Positions 8,393 to 16,272 are shown, counted from the first letter of the stretch. The stretch: 52,101 nt of DNA from an uncultured Collinsella sp. (GCA_902493145.1 CABUOA010000016.1:1-52101), one strand, 5' to 3'. A program made the numbers and translations. The notes: generated by a model not told the origin, from the letters alone.

Positions 8393-8869
8393 GTGAACAG
8401 CTCCCAGGGACATAGGGGCACGGCAGAGCTCCTTCGCCGCGCCCTTTTTTGCACCGGCGCGCTCTTTGTCGCCTGGCTCGCGCTCTACCTGCTCGACATT
8501 GGCTGCATTTTTCGATTGATGACGGGCATTCCTTGTCCGGGATGCGGCATGACGAGGGCGTGGCTGGCGGCGCTGCGCCTCGATTATGCGGCTGCCTTTG
8601 CCTACCATCCGCTGTTTTGGGTGGTGCCGATTGCGTTTGTGCTCGCGTTCGTGCGCGAGGAGGTGGCATCGAGCAAGCTAAAGCGTGGTATCGACATTGC
8701 GGTCACCGTGTTGTGCGTGCTGGTCGTCGTCGTATGGATCGTGCGCCTCATCAATCCGGCAGATGCCGGTCTGCTCTTTGGCGGCTATGCGCCCGCCGGA
8801 GTTCCCGACGATATCATCCACCTCGAACCCCCACGCTGGCTCACCATCCTTCGCTCTTACCTGGCGTGA
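8393..8869 (+). CDS. DUF2752 family membrane protein
   Basis: A 158-residue protein with the DUF2752 signature CPGCGMTR (about residues 48-55) between a first membrane helix and two to three later ones. DUF2752 proteins are short, have unknown function, and often sit next to TM2, DUF4234 or zinc-ribbon membrane genes, as here. The GTG at 8393 is preferred because AAGGGCGG precedes it and it clears the upstream stop at 8379; the frame stays open into the upstream gene, so an earlier start is not excluded. A strong hairpin downstream is shared with the convergent peptidase gene. Confidence 0.78.
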   Translation: MNSSQGHRGTAELLRRALFCTGALFVAWLALYLLDIGCIFRLMTGIPCPGCGMTRAWLAALRLDYAAAFAYHPLFWVVPIAFVLAFVREEVASSKLKRGIDIAVTVLCVLVVVVWIVRLINPADAGLLFGGYAPAGVPDDIIHLEPPRWLTILRSYLA

Positions 8870-8901
8870 CGGAGGACGCGCTAGAAAAACGGTCGACACA
8901 T

Positions 8902-8942
8902 AAGCGGGGGCGAACGTTGAGATAACGTCCGCCCCCGCTTTG
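8902..8942. terminator. Bidirectional terminator
   Basis: Perfect 17-bp arms, AAGCGGGGGCGAACGTT (8902-8918) and AACGTCCGCCCCCGCTT (8924-8940), between convergent genes. It can serve both strands. Confidence 0.8.
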
Positions 8943-8975
8943 CTTTAGCCAGGCTGTTATGGATGGGCGTGACGG

Positions 8976-10439
8976 CTACTCGTCGCGCTTTTCCTCGTGG
9001 CGAGCGGCAGCCCGCGCATCGTGGATGCCCTTGATTGCAGCATGGCGGGCGGTGCGAGCATCGTGCATGGCGTCGCGCGCCTCAGCGGCCGTGGCCTTGG
9101 CAGAGCGCAGCTTGGCGGCCAAGTCGGGGTTGGTTTCGGCGACCGCGGTAATCGCGGGGCCGTCGAGCTCCTCTTGCGTGGGCTCGGCCAAAAAGTCGAT
9201 AGCATACTGGGCTGCCACCATGGAGCCCTTGGCCAGCACGCTCTCGTCGATCTTGTAAAAGCAGGAATGTTGGGCGTACGTGGCGCCAATCTTGGGGTTG
9301 CGCGTACCTACAAAGGCGAGCACGCCCGGTACGCGGCGCAGGTACTCCGAAAAATCCTCGCCCGAAAGCGTGCCACGATAATGGCCTTGGCCGGCGGGGC
9401 CCAGACACTTAATTACAGCCTGACGGCAGCGCTCGCTCGAGCCCGCGTCGTTTTCGACCTTGTAGTTGGCGATGGTGTAGTCGGTGAGCTCTGCCTCGGC
9501 GCCCAAGGCGGCCGCAGTATGCTCCACGATGCGGCGCATAAGCTCCGGCATTTCCTCGTGGGTCGAATCGCCGTAGGTGCGCACCGTGCCGGCGAGGTAG
9601 GCCGTGCCGGCGATAACGTTGCGCGCGGTGCCGCCATGCAGCTCGCCGACGGTGATGACGGCCGGCTCGTAGGGGCTGATTTCGCGCGAGACGATGGTCT
9701 GCAGGGCATTGACGATCTCGGCGGCAACCATGACGGCGTCGTGGCCGCGCTGGGGCATGGCGCCGTGGCACGAGGTGCCGCGGACATCGATGCGGAACCA
9801 GTCGGTATTGGCCATGCGCGGGCCGGGCTCGCAGCTTACGGTGCCGGCGTCGACCTCGCTCCAGATGTGCGCGGCGTAAGCGCCATCGACGCCGTCGAGC
9901 ACGCCCGTGCCGATCATGAGTTTGGCGCCCTGGCCGTTTTCCTCACTGGGCTGGAAGACGATGCGGACCTCGCCGTGGATGTCGTCGGTCATATGGCGCA
10001 GGATCTGCAGCGTGCCGAGCATCATGGCGATGTGGCAGTCGTGGCCGCAGGCGTGCATGCAGCCCTCGTTGACGCTGGCGAATTCCTCGCCGGTCTGCTC
10101 GGTGACGGGCAGGGCGTCAATATCCGCGCGCAGCAGGATGCGGCGGCGCGGCGTGCCGTCCTCGCGGTAGGCGTCGGGTGCGGTGCCGCGGAGGGTCGCC
10201 ACCAGGCCCGTCTTAAGGGGGCGCTCATAGGGGATATTCATGGCGTCGAGCTGGTTGGCGATGTCGGAGGTTGTGCGCTCTTCGGCGAGGCTCAGCTCCG
10301 GATGCTTATGGAAGTGCCGGCGCTGCTTGATGATATAGGGCTCAAACTCGGCGGCGATATCTCGGATGGCCGCGGTGACGTCGTCTGCCGCGCGAGCCTC
10401 GGTCGCCGCCATAATCTGCTGTGCCTTGGTCTTCGTCAT
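8976..10439 (-). CDS. M20 family amidohydrolase/peptidase
   Basis: A 487-residue zinc-dependent hydrolase of the M20D type (hippurate, indoleacetyl-amino acid or N-acyl amino acid hydrolases). Metal-binding motifs are visible: RADIDALP (about 104-111), HACGHDCH (129-136) and QPSEE (163-167), then the dimerisation domain with PQRGHDAVMVA and GGTARNVI. The start at 10439 was chosen because AAGGAG lies about 10 nt upstream and the protein then begins at normal family length, although the frame is open much further. The last 50 residues are a lysine/arginine/alanine-rich helical tail beyond the normal end of the domain. The substrate is unknown. It is divergent from an amidohydrolase gene, so the two may share a control region. 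Confidence 0.88.
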   Translation of the reverse strand: MTKTKAQQIMAATEARAADDVTAAIRDIAAEFEPYIIKQRRHFHKHPELSLAEERTTSDIANQLDAMNIPYERPLKTGLVATLRGTAPDAYREDGTPRRRILLRADIDALPVTEQTGEEFASVNEGCMHACGHDCHIAMMLGTLQILRHMTDDIHGEVRIVFQPSEENGQGAKLMIGTGVLDGVDGAYAAHIWSEVDAGTVSCEPGPRMANTDWFRIDVRGTSCHGAMPQRGHDAVMVAAEIVNALQTIVSREISPYEPAVITVGELHGGTARNVIAGTAYLAGTVRTYGDSTHEEMPELMRRIVEHTAAALGAEAELTDYTIANYKVENDAGSSERCRQAVIKCLGPAGQGHYRGTLSGEDFSEYLRRVPGVLAFVGTRNPKIGATYAQHSCFYKIDESVLAKGSMVAAQYAIDFLAEPTQEELDGPAITAVAETNPDLAAKLRSAKATAAEARDAMHDARTARHAAIKGIHDARAAARHEEKRDE

Positions 10440-10607
10440 GATCGATTTGCTCCTTGCTGGGTTGATCGCAAAATCGTACAGGCTCTCTCCAGTATGCCAC
10501 CTGCCGCTAGGGCTGGCAAAGCTGCCGTTTGCCGCTTGGCATTTTGTAACCGAGACGGGGGAGTACACTCGGGGGTGTTGAATTTCCTGCCAGAGATGGG
10601 GATGCCC
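10440..10607. promoter_or_regulatory. Divergent intergenic region between two hydrolases
   Basis: 168 bp between divergently transcribed genes must carry at least two promoters. A TACACT at 10564-10569 could be a -10 box for the rightward gene, with a weak TTTTGT 16 nt upstream. No clear operator palindrome was seen. Confidence 0.35.
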
Positions 10608-12245
10608 ATGCAACATATCGATCGGATTATCCGCTCCAAGAACGTCTTTACCGCGCAAGACGGCATCGATACTGCTCGTGAGCTGGCGATTGCCATCGCA
10701 GGTGACCGTATCGTCGCAGTCGGCAAGCCCGATGACGTGATCGCCGCCGCTCCCGCCGCCACGCCGGTTCTCGACTACGGCGAGCAGTTTGTCTGCCCCG
10801 GTTTCCATGACGCTCATCTGCACTTCTTCCATACCTCGGTCGGTTCCTCGCCGTACATGCTCATGGATATGGGCACGTCCGAGGCGGCGCTGGTACAGCA
10901 CGCGCTCGAGTTTTCCCAGGACCTGCCCGACGACGCTTGGGTTGTGACGCAGGGCTGGCGCGACTACCGTTGGGACCCGCCCGAGCATCCTACCAAGGCG
11001 TCGCTCGATGCGGCATTCCCCGATCGTCCCTGCGTTATGTATTCGGGCGACGGCCACACGCTGTGGCTCAACAGCCGCGCACTCGAGGCGCTCGGCGTCA
11101 CGCGCGACAGCGAGCCGCCGGCGGGCGGCAGCTACGACAAGGACGCAAACGGCGAGCTCACGGGCATTGCTCACGAAGCGGCTGCCATGCAGCTGTTGCC
11201 GCGCTGTCTTGAGTGGCTGGGCGAAGATCGCATCGCAAGCGCTTACGCCGATCAAATGAGGCGCATGGCCGAGCAGGGCATCACCTCGATCTGCGATATG
11301 TCGCTCATGCCCATGCCGGGCTGCGATTTTATCCGCGATGACGTCTACGACAAACTGCAGGCAGCTGGCAAACTGGGCATCCGTGCCCATCTGTTCCCCA
11401 CGTTGCTGGATGACCAATCGCGCTTAGAAGAACTGCAGACCCGCTACGCGAACAACGCGCTGCTCTCGGCGCCTGGTTTTAAGCAGTTCTTCGACGGCGT
11501 CTCGAGCGAACACACGGCCTATCTCACCGATCCCTATACCAACCCGCGCTTCCCGGGCGATCAAGGTCGCCTGACGGTTCCCGTCGAGCGCATGCGCAAG
11601 CTGGTCCTGGCGGCAGCCGAGCGCGGCCACACCGTGCGCATCCACGTTATCGGCGACGGCGCCATCCATGCCGCACTCGATATCTTTGAGGAGGCGGCAG
11701 AGCTCTACGGCTTGCCCCAGCACGGCCATAATACGCTTGAGCATCTGGAGAACCTCCTGCCCCAGGACATCGATCGTCTGCGCAAACTCAACGTCATTGC
11801 CTCGAGCCAGCCCTGTCACATTACGCTCGACCCGGGCGGCCCCGAGCGCGACCTGGGCTTGGAGCGTAGCCGCATCATGTGGCCGTTTGCGACCTATAAG
11901 CAGCGCGGCATCCGCCAAGCCTTCGGCACCGATAGCCCCATCACAGCCGTTACCAGCATGAACGTGCTCTACACGGCTATCACCCGCCAAGACCCCCGCA
12001 GCCACTGGCCCGAGGGCGGTTGGCTGCCGAGCGAGCGTATCGATGCGGCAACGGCCCTGCGCAACTACACCCTGGGCAGCGCCTACGCGGCAGGCGACGA
12101 GCAAAACCTCGGCAGCCTGGAACCCGGCAAATACGCCGACCTGGTAGTCCTGGACCAAAACCCACTCACCATCGACCCCCAAGAGCTTCAGGCCACCAAG
12201 GTTCAGGCCACCTACCTGGCAGGTAACGTAATCTACGAGCGCTGA
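10608..12245 (+). CDS. YtcJ-like amidohydrolase family protein
   Basis: A 545-residue metal-dependent hydrolase of the amidohydrolase-3 (YtcJ) group. The N-terminal beta-sandwich piece is followed by the metal motif HDAHLH (His70, His72), then a TIM-barrel with later metal ligands in the segments IHVIGDGAIHAAL and HNTLEHL and the aspartate region FGTDSPI; it ends with the usual LEPGKYADLVVLD return strand. YtcJ proteins act on unknown small amides, formamides or cyclic amides. The ATG at 10608 is favoured by a GGGG 6 nt upstream; in-frame ATGs at 10596 and 10602 are equally possible. It is divergent from the M20 hydrolase. Confidence 0.85.
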   Translation: MQHIDRIIRSKNVFTAQDGIDTARELAIAIAGDRIVAVGKPDDVIAAAPAATPVLDYGEQFVCPGFHDAHLHFFHTSVGSSPYMLMDMGTSEAALVQHALEFSQDLPDDAWVVTQGWRDYRWDPPEHPTKASLDAAFPDRPCVMYSGDGHTLWLNSRALEALGVTRDSEPPAGGSYDKDANGELTGIAHEAAAMQLLPRCLEWLGEDRIASAYADQMRRMAEQGITSICDMSLMPMPGCDFIRDDVYDKLQAAGKLGIRAHLFPTLLDDQSRLEELQTRYANNALLSAPGFKQFFDGVSSEHTAYLTDPYTNPRFPGDQGRLTVPVERMRKLVLAAAERGHTVRIHVIGDGAIHAALDIFEEAAELYGLPQHGHNTLEHLENLLPQDIDRLRKLNVIASSQPCHITLDPGGPERDLGLERSRIMWPFATYKQRGIRQAFGTDSPITAVTSMNVLYTAITRQDPRSHWPEGGWLPSERIDAATALRNYTLGSAYAAGDEQNLGSLEPGKYADLVVLDQNPLTIDPQELQATKVQATYLAGNVIYER

Positions 12246-12423
12246 TGTTCCTACCGTACCGTTAAATGCGGCTCAGGCGGCTAATTTTGGGATGGCGCTG
12301 CTGCCCCGCGCATTCAATTTGGACATCAGCAATGCTGTCTCTTGGTATTCTGCATATTTTCCATTGCAGATTGCATAAAGAGGCCGGGATGTTCTTTCTG
12401 GCCCTTATGTACCCCCGCCTGGG

Positions 12424-12663
12424 CCGTGCAAAAAACGGAGTATTCAGTAACGCAAGTTCCGCCGGTGCCGCTGCAATTGAGTAACATTGCGGAGATCGAC
12501 GTTATTTTGGGATCCGGTGCGACGCAGACATGTCTATTTGTCTCGACGAGGTCTGTCTGCCGATCCAAATTGCCGGTCGAAGACATCCTTGGGGCCAATA
12601 AGGAATGTCCGGTGCGTATACAGTCGTCCTGGCCTGCTGAATACTCCAAAAAATGCACGGTGC
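12424..12663. repeat. MITE-like element with inverted terminal repeats
   Basis: The left end reads CCGTGCA, six bases, then GGAGTATTCAG (about 12424-12447). The right end is its reverse complement, CTGAATACTCC, six bases, then TGCACGG (about 12639-12663). The two six-base spacers differ, but both ends otherwise match over 18 positions. The interior, about 190 bp, encodes nothing recognisable. No transposase is present. It could be a non-autonomous mobile element or a long structured RNA. Confidence 0.6.
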
Positions 12664-12737
12664 TCCCCGGGGGACCTGTGCGCGCGGCGAAAACCATGCC
12701 CATGTCGCTATCCGCATCGCCATTTTGCTGCACTGAC

Positions 12738-12948
12738 TTTTCTGAATGCCGGGCCCGATAACGTTGACTCAGCTCCCGTGTGGCGCCGGAGGGGCGGGAT
12801 ATAAGGTTTATCGCGAGTTCCGCACGAGCCGAAGGCCACTTAATGTGGCCTTCGTGCGAGCAGGACTGCCCGAGCAGGAAACCTTATATCCCGCCCCTCC
12901 GGCGTCACACGGGAGCCGCGCACAAGTTATCCCCTGGCATTCAGAAAA
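12738..12948. repeat. Giant nested palindrome upstream of groES
   Basis: The outermost arms TTTTCTGAATGCC (12738-12750) and their complement (12936-12948) enclose a 38-nt arm at 12772-12809 that pairs with 12879-12916 with one mismatch. At the centre is an inner hairpin GAAGGCCAC (12831-12839) with GTGGCCTTC (12845-12853). Total span 211 bp. The layout of long outer arms around a compact inner hairpin recurs at 15145-15277, 19943-19996 and 38134-38232. Confidence 0.85.
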
Positions 12949-12987
12949 TCTAAGTGCCAAAAAATAAGATTTTTTGACTCCGTGTTG

Positions 12988-13057
12988 TATAACCCGCCAT
13001 TCGTGGGTACCATTCAACGCGTACGCAAACAAAAAGGGTTAATTCGCGTGGTATAAC
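12988..13057 (+). promoter_or_regulatory. groES leader with duplicated GTATAACC motif
   Basis: GTATAACC occurs twice ahead of groES, starting at 12987 and 13051 and 64 nt apart, each preceded by GTTG or GTGG. The first could include a -10 box (TATAAC). No CIRCE element (TTAGCACTC, nine bases, GAGTGCTAA) and no HAIR element (CTTGAGT, seven bases, ACTCAAG) was found. A role as operator is conjecture. Confidence 0.35.
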
Positions 13058-13085
13058 CGCGCGGCCCAAAAAGGAGGAGACAAGC

Positions 13086-13379
13086 ATGTCGTCTTTGAAG
13101 CCGCTTGCAGATCGTGTTCTGGTCAAGCCCGACGAGGCCGAGCAGAAGACCGCTTCTGGTCTGTACATCGCCAGCAACGCCCAGGAGAAGCCGCAGCGCG
13201 GCACCATCGTTGCCGTGGGCGCCGGCAAGGTCAACGACAAGGGTGAGCGCATCCCCATGGACGTCAAGGTCGGTGACGTTGTCATCTACGGTAAGTTCGG
13301 TGGCAACGAGGTCAAGGTCGACGGCGAGAAGTATCTGCTCATGCGCGCCGACGACATCTACGCCGTCGTCGAGGCCTAG
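13086..13379 (+). CDS. groES: Co-chaperonin GroES
   Basis: A 97-residue GroES of standard length, starting MSSLKPLADRVLVKPDEAEQ and containing the mobile-loop region (TASGLYIASNAQEKPQRG) that contacts GroEL, and ending in the normal DDIYAVVEA. It caps the GroEL folding chamber in the cytoplasm. A strong AAAGGAGGAG precedes the ATG. groEL follows after 96 nt, so the two form the usual groESL operon. The promoter region lacks the standard CIRCE and HAIR operators. Confidence 0.97.
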   Translation: MSSLKPLADRVLVKPDEAEQKTASGLYIASNAQEKPQRGTIVAVGAGKVNDKGERIPMDVKVGDVVIYGKFGGNEVKVDGEKYLLMRADDIYAVVEA

Positions 13380-13475
13380 TCTCGTCAGAATCTCTGATTC
13401 GTCTTTGAACGCGCCCGCCGCATAGGACTCGGAAGCGGCGACGCGAGTCACATTTCTTTTGGAGGATTACCTACC

Positions 13476-15113
13476 ATGGCAAAGAACATTACGTTCAACA
13501 CCGATGCCCGCGCTAAGCTCGCCAAGGGCGTCAACACTCTGGCCGACGCCGTTACCGTCACCATGGGCCCCAAGGGCCGTTACGTTGCGCTGCAGCGCAC
13601 GTTCGGCGCCCCGACCATCACCAACGACGGCGTTTCTGTCGCCAAGGAGATCGAGCTCGAGGACAACATCGAGAACATGGGCGCTCAGCTGGTGAAGGAG
13701 GTCGCCACCAAGACCAACGACACCGTGGGCGACGGCACCACCACCGCAACCCTGCTCGCTCAGGCCATCGTCAACGACGGTCTGCGCAACGTCGCCGCTG
13801 GCGCCAACCCGCTGGCCATCCGTCGCGGCATCGACAAGGCTGTAAACGCCGCCGTCGCCGAGATGAAGAAGCAGGCCAAGCCGGTCGAGACCAAGGAGCA
13901 GATCGCTTCCGTCGGTACCATCTCTGCCGGTGACCCCGAGGTCGGCGAGAAGATCGCCGAGGCCATGGAGGTCGTGGGCAAGGACGGCGTCATCACCGTC
14001 GAGGATTCCCAGACGTTTGACATCACCATCGACACCGTCGAGGGCATGCAGTTCGACAAGGGCTACGTCTCCGCTTACTTCGTCACGGACAACGATCGCA
14101 TGGAGGCCGTGATGAAGGATCCGTACATCCTCATCACCGACCAGAAGATCTCCAGCGTCCAGGACATCATGCCCGTTCTCGAGGCTGTCCAGCGCGCTGG
14201 CCGTGGTCTGCTCATCATCGCTGAGGACATCGACGGCGAGGCCCTGCCTACCCTCGTCCTCAACAAGATCCGCGGCGCCCTCAACGTCTGCGCCGTCAAG
14301 GCTCCGGGCTACGGCGATCGCCGCAAGCGCATCCTCGAGGACATCGCCGTCCTCACCGGTGGTCAGGCTGCTCTGGACGAGCTGGGCGTGAAGGTCGCTG
14401 ACATTACCGCCGATATGCTCGGTACCGCTAAGTCCGTCACCATCTCCAAGGACAACACCGTCGTTGTCGGCGGCGCTGGCTCCAAGGAGGCCATCGACGC
14501 CCGCATCGCTCAGATCAAGGGCGAGATGGAGAACACCACCTCTGACTTCGACCGCGAGAAGCTCCAGGAGCGCCTGGCCAAGCTCTCCGGCGGCGTTGCC
14601 GTCATCAAGGTCGGCGCTGCTACCGAGTCCGAGCTCAAGGAAATCAAGCACCGCGTCGAGGACGCCCTGCAGGCAACCCGTGCTGCTGTCGAGGAGGGCA
14701 TCGTCGCCGGTGGCGGCGTCGCCTTCATGGACGCTGCTCCTGCGCTCGATGCTGTCGAGATTGACGACCCCGAGGAGAAGATCGGCGTCGACATCGTCAA
14801 GAAGGCTCTGACCGCTCCGGTCGCTACCATCGCCAAGAACGCTGGCTTTGAGGGCGCTGTCGTGGTCGACAAGGTTGCCGAGCTGCCCGCCGGCCAGGGT
14901 CTCAACTCTGCCAACGGCGAGTGGGGCGACATGATCGAGATGGGCGTCCTCGACCCCGTCAAGGTCAGCCGCGTCACCCTGCAGAACGCTGCTTCTGTCG
15001 CCAGCCTGATCCTCATCACCGAGGCCACCGTCTCCGATGTGCCCAAGAACACTCAGCTTGAGGACGCTATCGCTGCTGCCACCGCTGGTCAGCAGGGCGG
15101 CGGTATGTACTAA
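13476..15113 (+). CDS. groEL: Chaperonin GroEL
   Basis: A 545-residue Hsp60 chaperonin with all expected landmarks: MGPKGRYVALQ, the ATP site GDGTTTATLLA, the apical domain with DPYILITDQKISS, and the C-terminal equatorial segment VAGGGVAFMDA. The tail is GGQ/GGGMY rather than the longer GGM repeat of E. coli. It forms the 14-subunit folding ring with GroES. Codon use is strongly biased, as expected for a highly expressed gene. TTTTGGAGG lies upstream of the ATG. Only one groEL is present in the window. A perfect 32-bp-arm palindrome starts about 30 nt after the stop codon and may end transcription. Confidence 0.98.
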   Translation: MAKNITFNTDARAKLAKGVNTLADAVTVTMGPKGRYVALQRTFGAPTITNDGVSVAKEIELEDNIENMGAQLVKEVATKTNDTVGDGTTTATLLAQAIVNDGLRNVAAGANPLAIRRGIDKAVNAAVAEMKKQAKPVETKEQIASVGTISAGDPEVGEKIAEAMEVVGKDGVITVEDSQTFDITIDTVEGMQFDKGYVSAYFVTDNDRMEAVMKDPYILITDQKISSVQDIMPVLEAVQRAGRGLLIIAEDIDGEALPTLVLNKIRGALNVCAVKAPGYGDRRKRILEDIAVLTGGQAALDELGVKVADITADMLGTAKSVTISKDNTVVVGGAGSKEAIDARIAQIKGEMENTTSDFDREKLQERLAKLSGGVAVIKVGAATESELKEIKHRVEDALQATRAAVEEGIVAGGGVAFMDAAPALDAVEIDDPEEKIGVDIVKKALTAPVATIAKNAGFEGAVVVDKVAELPAGQGLNSANGEWGDMIEMGVLDPVKVSRVTLQNAASVASLILITEATVSDVPKNTQLEDAIAAATAGQQGGGMY

Positions 15114-15144
15114 GGCCGACAAGGTCTAGAACTCCCACCGGGAA

Positions 15145-15277
15145 TCCGGGGGCGTGACGGGGCTTCTCTCCGGAACGTCCTCGGACATGCAAAGAGGCTC
15201 CGCATCGCGCTTCGCGCTGCGGAGTCTCTTTGCGTTCTGCGGAATGTTCCGGAGAGAAGCCCCGTCACGCCCCCGGA
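15145..15277. repeat. Giant nested palindrome downstream of groEL
   Basis: Perfect 32-bp outer arms at 15145-15176 and 15246-15277 (TCCGGGGGCGTGACGGGGCT...). Inside them is an inner hairpin GCAAAGAGGCTCCGC (15189-15203) with GCGGAGTCTCTTTGC (15219-15233), one mismatch. It probably acts as a terminator for groESL, but it lacks a long T tail and is far larger than a terminator needs to be. Confidence 0.88.
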
Positions 15278-15341
15278 TCCCCTGCGTTTACGGCCTTGAG
15301 GTCGGCGGGCGGAGAAGGACGTGGTTGATGGGAATACGTGT

Positions 15342-15375
15342 CCCTTTCGCTGTTTCGCGGCTTTGCCGCGAAAGG
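15342..15375. other. Hairpin in groEL-ribU spacer
   Basis: A CTTTCGC / GCGAAAG stem encloses a second stem TTCGCGGC / GCCGCGAA. The rest of the 15278-15450 spacer shows no gene or known site. Confidence 0.5.
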
Positions 15376-15450
15376 CGCGTTACTTTGGGATGGGTGGGGA
15401 ACGTGGTCGTTGCGGCAACTGATCCCCGCCACAAATTACCCTTGGCATAC

Positions 15451-15478
15451 TTGCGCGAATACCTGCTCGTGCTACACT
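15451..15478 (+). promoter_or_regulatory. Candidate promoter of the FMN-riboswitch operon
   Basis: TTGCGC (15451-15456) and TACACT (15473-15478) with 16 nt between them. The expected transcription start falls just ahead of the riboswitch. Confidence 0.45.
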
Positions 15479-15488
15479 TGCAATTGCT

Positions 15489-15672
15489 GTTTCAGGGCGG
15501 GGTGGAATTCCCCACTGGCGGTAAATCGGGCGGTGTCAAGGGGACGCCGTGGCGCAGGCGAGGTGTCTGCGACCGAGCCGATGAGTCCGCGACCCGTGTG
15601 TGCGTTGGTTCGCATGCCGGCTGAACTGGTGAGACCCCAGTACCAACGGTTAGAGTCCGGATGAAAGAGGCA
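15489..15672 (+). promoter_or_regulatory. FMN riboswitch (RFN element)
   Basis: All conserved blocks of the FMN aptamer are present in order: TTCAGGGCGGGGTG, AATTCCCCACTGGCGGTAAA, GCCGATGAGTCCGCGA, GCCGGCTGAACTGGTGAGA, CCAGTACCAACGGTTAGAGT and CCGGATGAAAGAGG. The variable stem between the second and third blocks is longer than average. The ribU ribosome-binding region (AGGCAGGTGAT) directly adjoins the closing strand, and no separate terminator is seen between aptamer and gene. FMN binding therefore most likely blocks translation initiation. The ATG inside the GGATGAAAG block is part of the aptamer, not the gene start. Confidence 0.95.
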
Positions 15673-15681
15673 GGTGATCTT

Positions 15682-16272
15682 ATGTCTGAACAGTCGCAGC
15701 ATATCCATTTTGAGAACACGAATAGGTGGAGCACCAAACAGCTCGTTACCATGGCGCTGATGTGTGCCTTGGGCGCCCTGTTTATGTACGTGCAGCTGCC
15801 TATCCTTCCTTCGGCGCCGTTTTTGACGTATGACCCGTCGCTGGTGCCGGCGATGGTGTGCGGTTTTGCGTATGGTCCTGGCGCCGGTACTGCTGTTGCC
15901 GCTATGGCGATTGTTATCCATGCGCTTACCACGGGCGATTGGGTCGGCGCACTTATGAACCTGGTTGCTACGCTGGGCTACATTCTGCCCGCGGCTATCG
16001 TGTACCAGAAGATGCATACCTATAAGGGTGCCGTGATTGGCCTAGTGTTCGGTGTCATTGCCGCTACGGCGTTGTCTATGGTCGCAAACCTTACCATTGG
16101 CGTATGGTTCTGGTATGGCTCGGTCGATGTGATCGCCCCGCTTATGATTCCTGCCGTGCTGCCGTTCAACCTTATCAAGACCGTGCTTAACTCGGTGTTG
16201 ACGCTAGCGGTGTATAAAGCAGTCTCCAACCTCATCACGCCTAAAAAGGACCAGGTCAAAGGCCGCGCATGA
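15682..16272 (+). CDS. ribU: ECF transporter S component, riboflavin (RibU-like)
   Basis: A 196-residue membrane protein with about six helices, the size and pattern of ECF substrate-binding (S) components. The segment FLTYDPSLVPAMVCGFAYGP matches the L1 region of RibU proteins, and the FMN riboswitch directly upstream makes riboflavin (or FMN) the likely substrate. The start is placed at ATG 15682 because the earlier in-frame ATG (15661) lies inside the conserved riboswitch sequence. The stop overlaps the start of the ATPase gene (ATGA), so the operon is translationally coupled. RibU binds the vitamin and associates with the EcfA/EcfT energising module. Confidence 0.88.
   Translation: MSEQSQHIHFENTNRWSTKQLVTMALMCALGALFMYVQLPILPSAPFLTYDPSLVPAMVCGFAYGPGAGTAVAAMAIVIHALTTGDWVGALMNLVATLGYILPAAIVYQKMHTYKGAVIGLVFGVIAATALSMVANLTIGVWFWYGSVDVIAPLMIPAVLPFNLIKTVLNSVLTLAVYKAVSNLITPKKDQVKGRA

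Larger units (their letters stand above)
12246..13085. other. Gene-free 840-bp region ahead of groES
   Basis: No credible coding sequence. Short overlapping open frames run across it in several phases, but none has a recognisable protein or a convincing ribosome site. It holds two inverted-repeat structures (12424-12663 and 12738-12948) and, at its right end, the groES leader. The first roughly 170 nt show only a short hairpin, GGCCGGGATG with its partner CTGGCC near 12383-12404. Confidence 0.7.

Noticed and set aside
8997..10607. Very long plus-strand open frame (continuing into the YtcJ-like gene) opposite the M20 hydrolase
   Set aside because: It is the mirror of a well-supported gene on the other strand; low-complexity Gly/Ala/Val/Asp translation, no ribosome site, no family match. 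Only the part from 10608 is real.
12326..12761. Overlapping 135- to 139-residue open frames on both strands
   Set aside because: They cover the element with inverted ends; composition is not protein-like, and neither frame has a good ribosome site.
13467..15122. 551-residue minus-strand open frame opposite groEL
   Set aside because: Antisense shadow of a highly biased, GC-rich gene; the Leu/Gly/Asp/Val-rich translation resembles no protein.
15154..15664. Open frames across the groEL palindrome and riboswitch
   Set aside because: They run through a perfect inverted repeat and the conserved aptamer, so coding is very unlikely.
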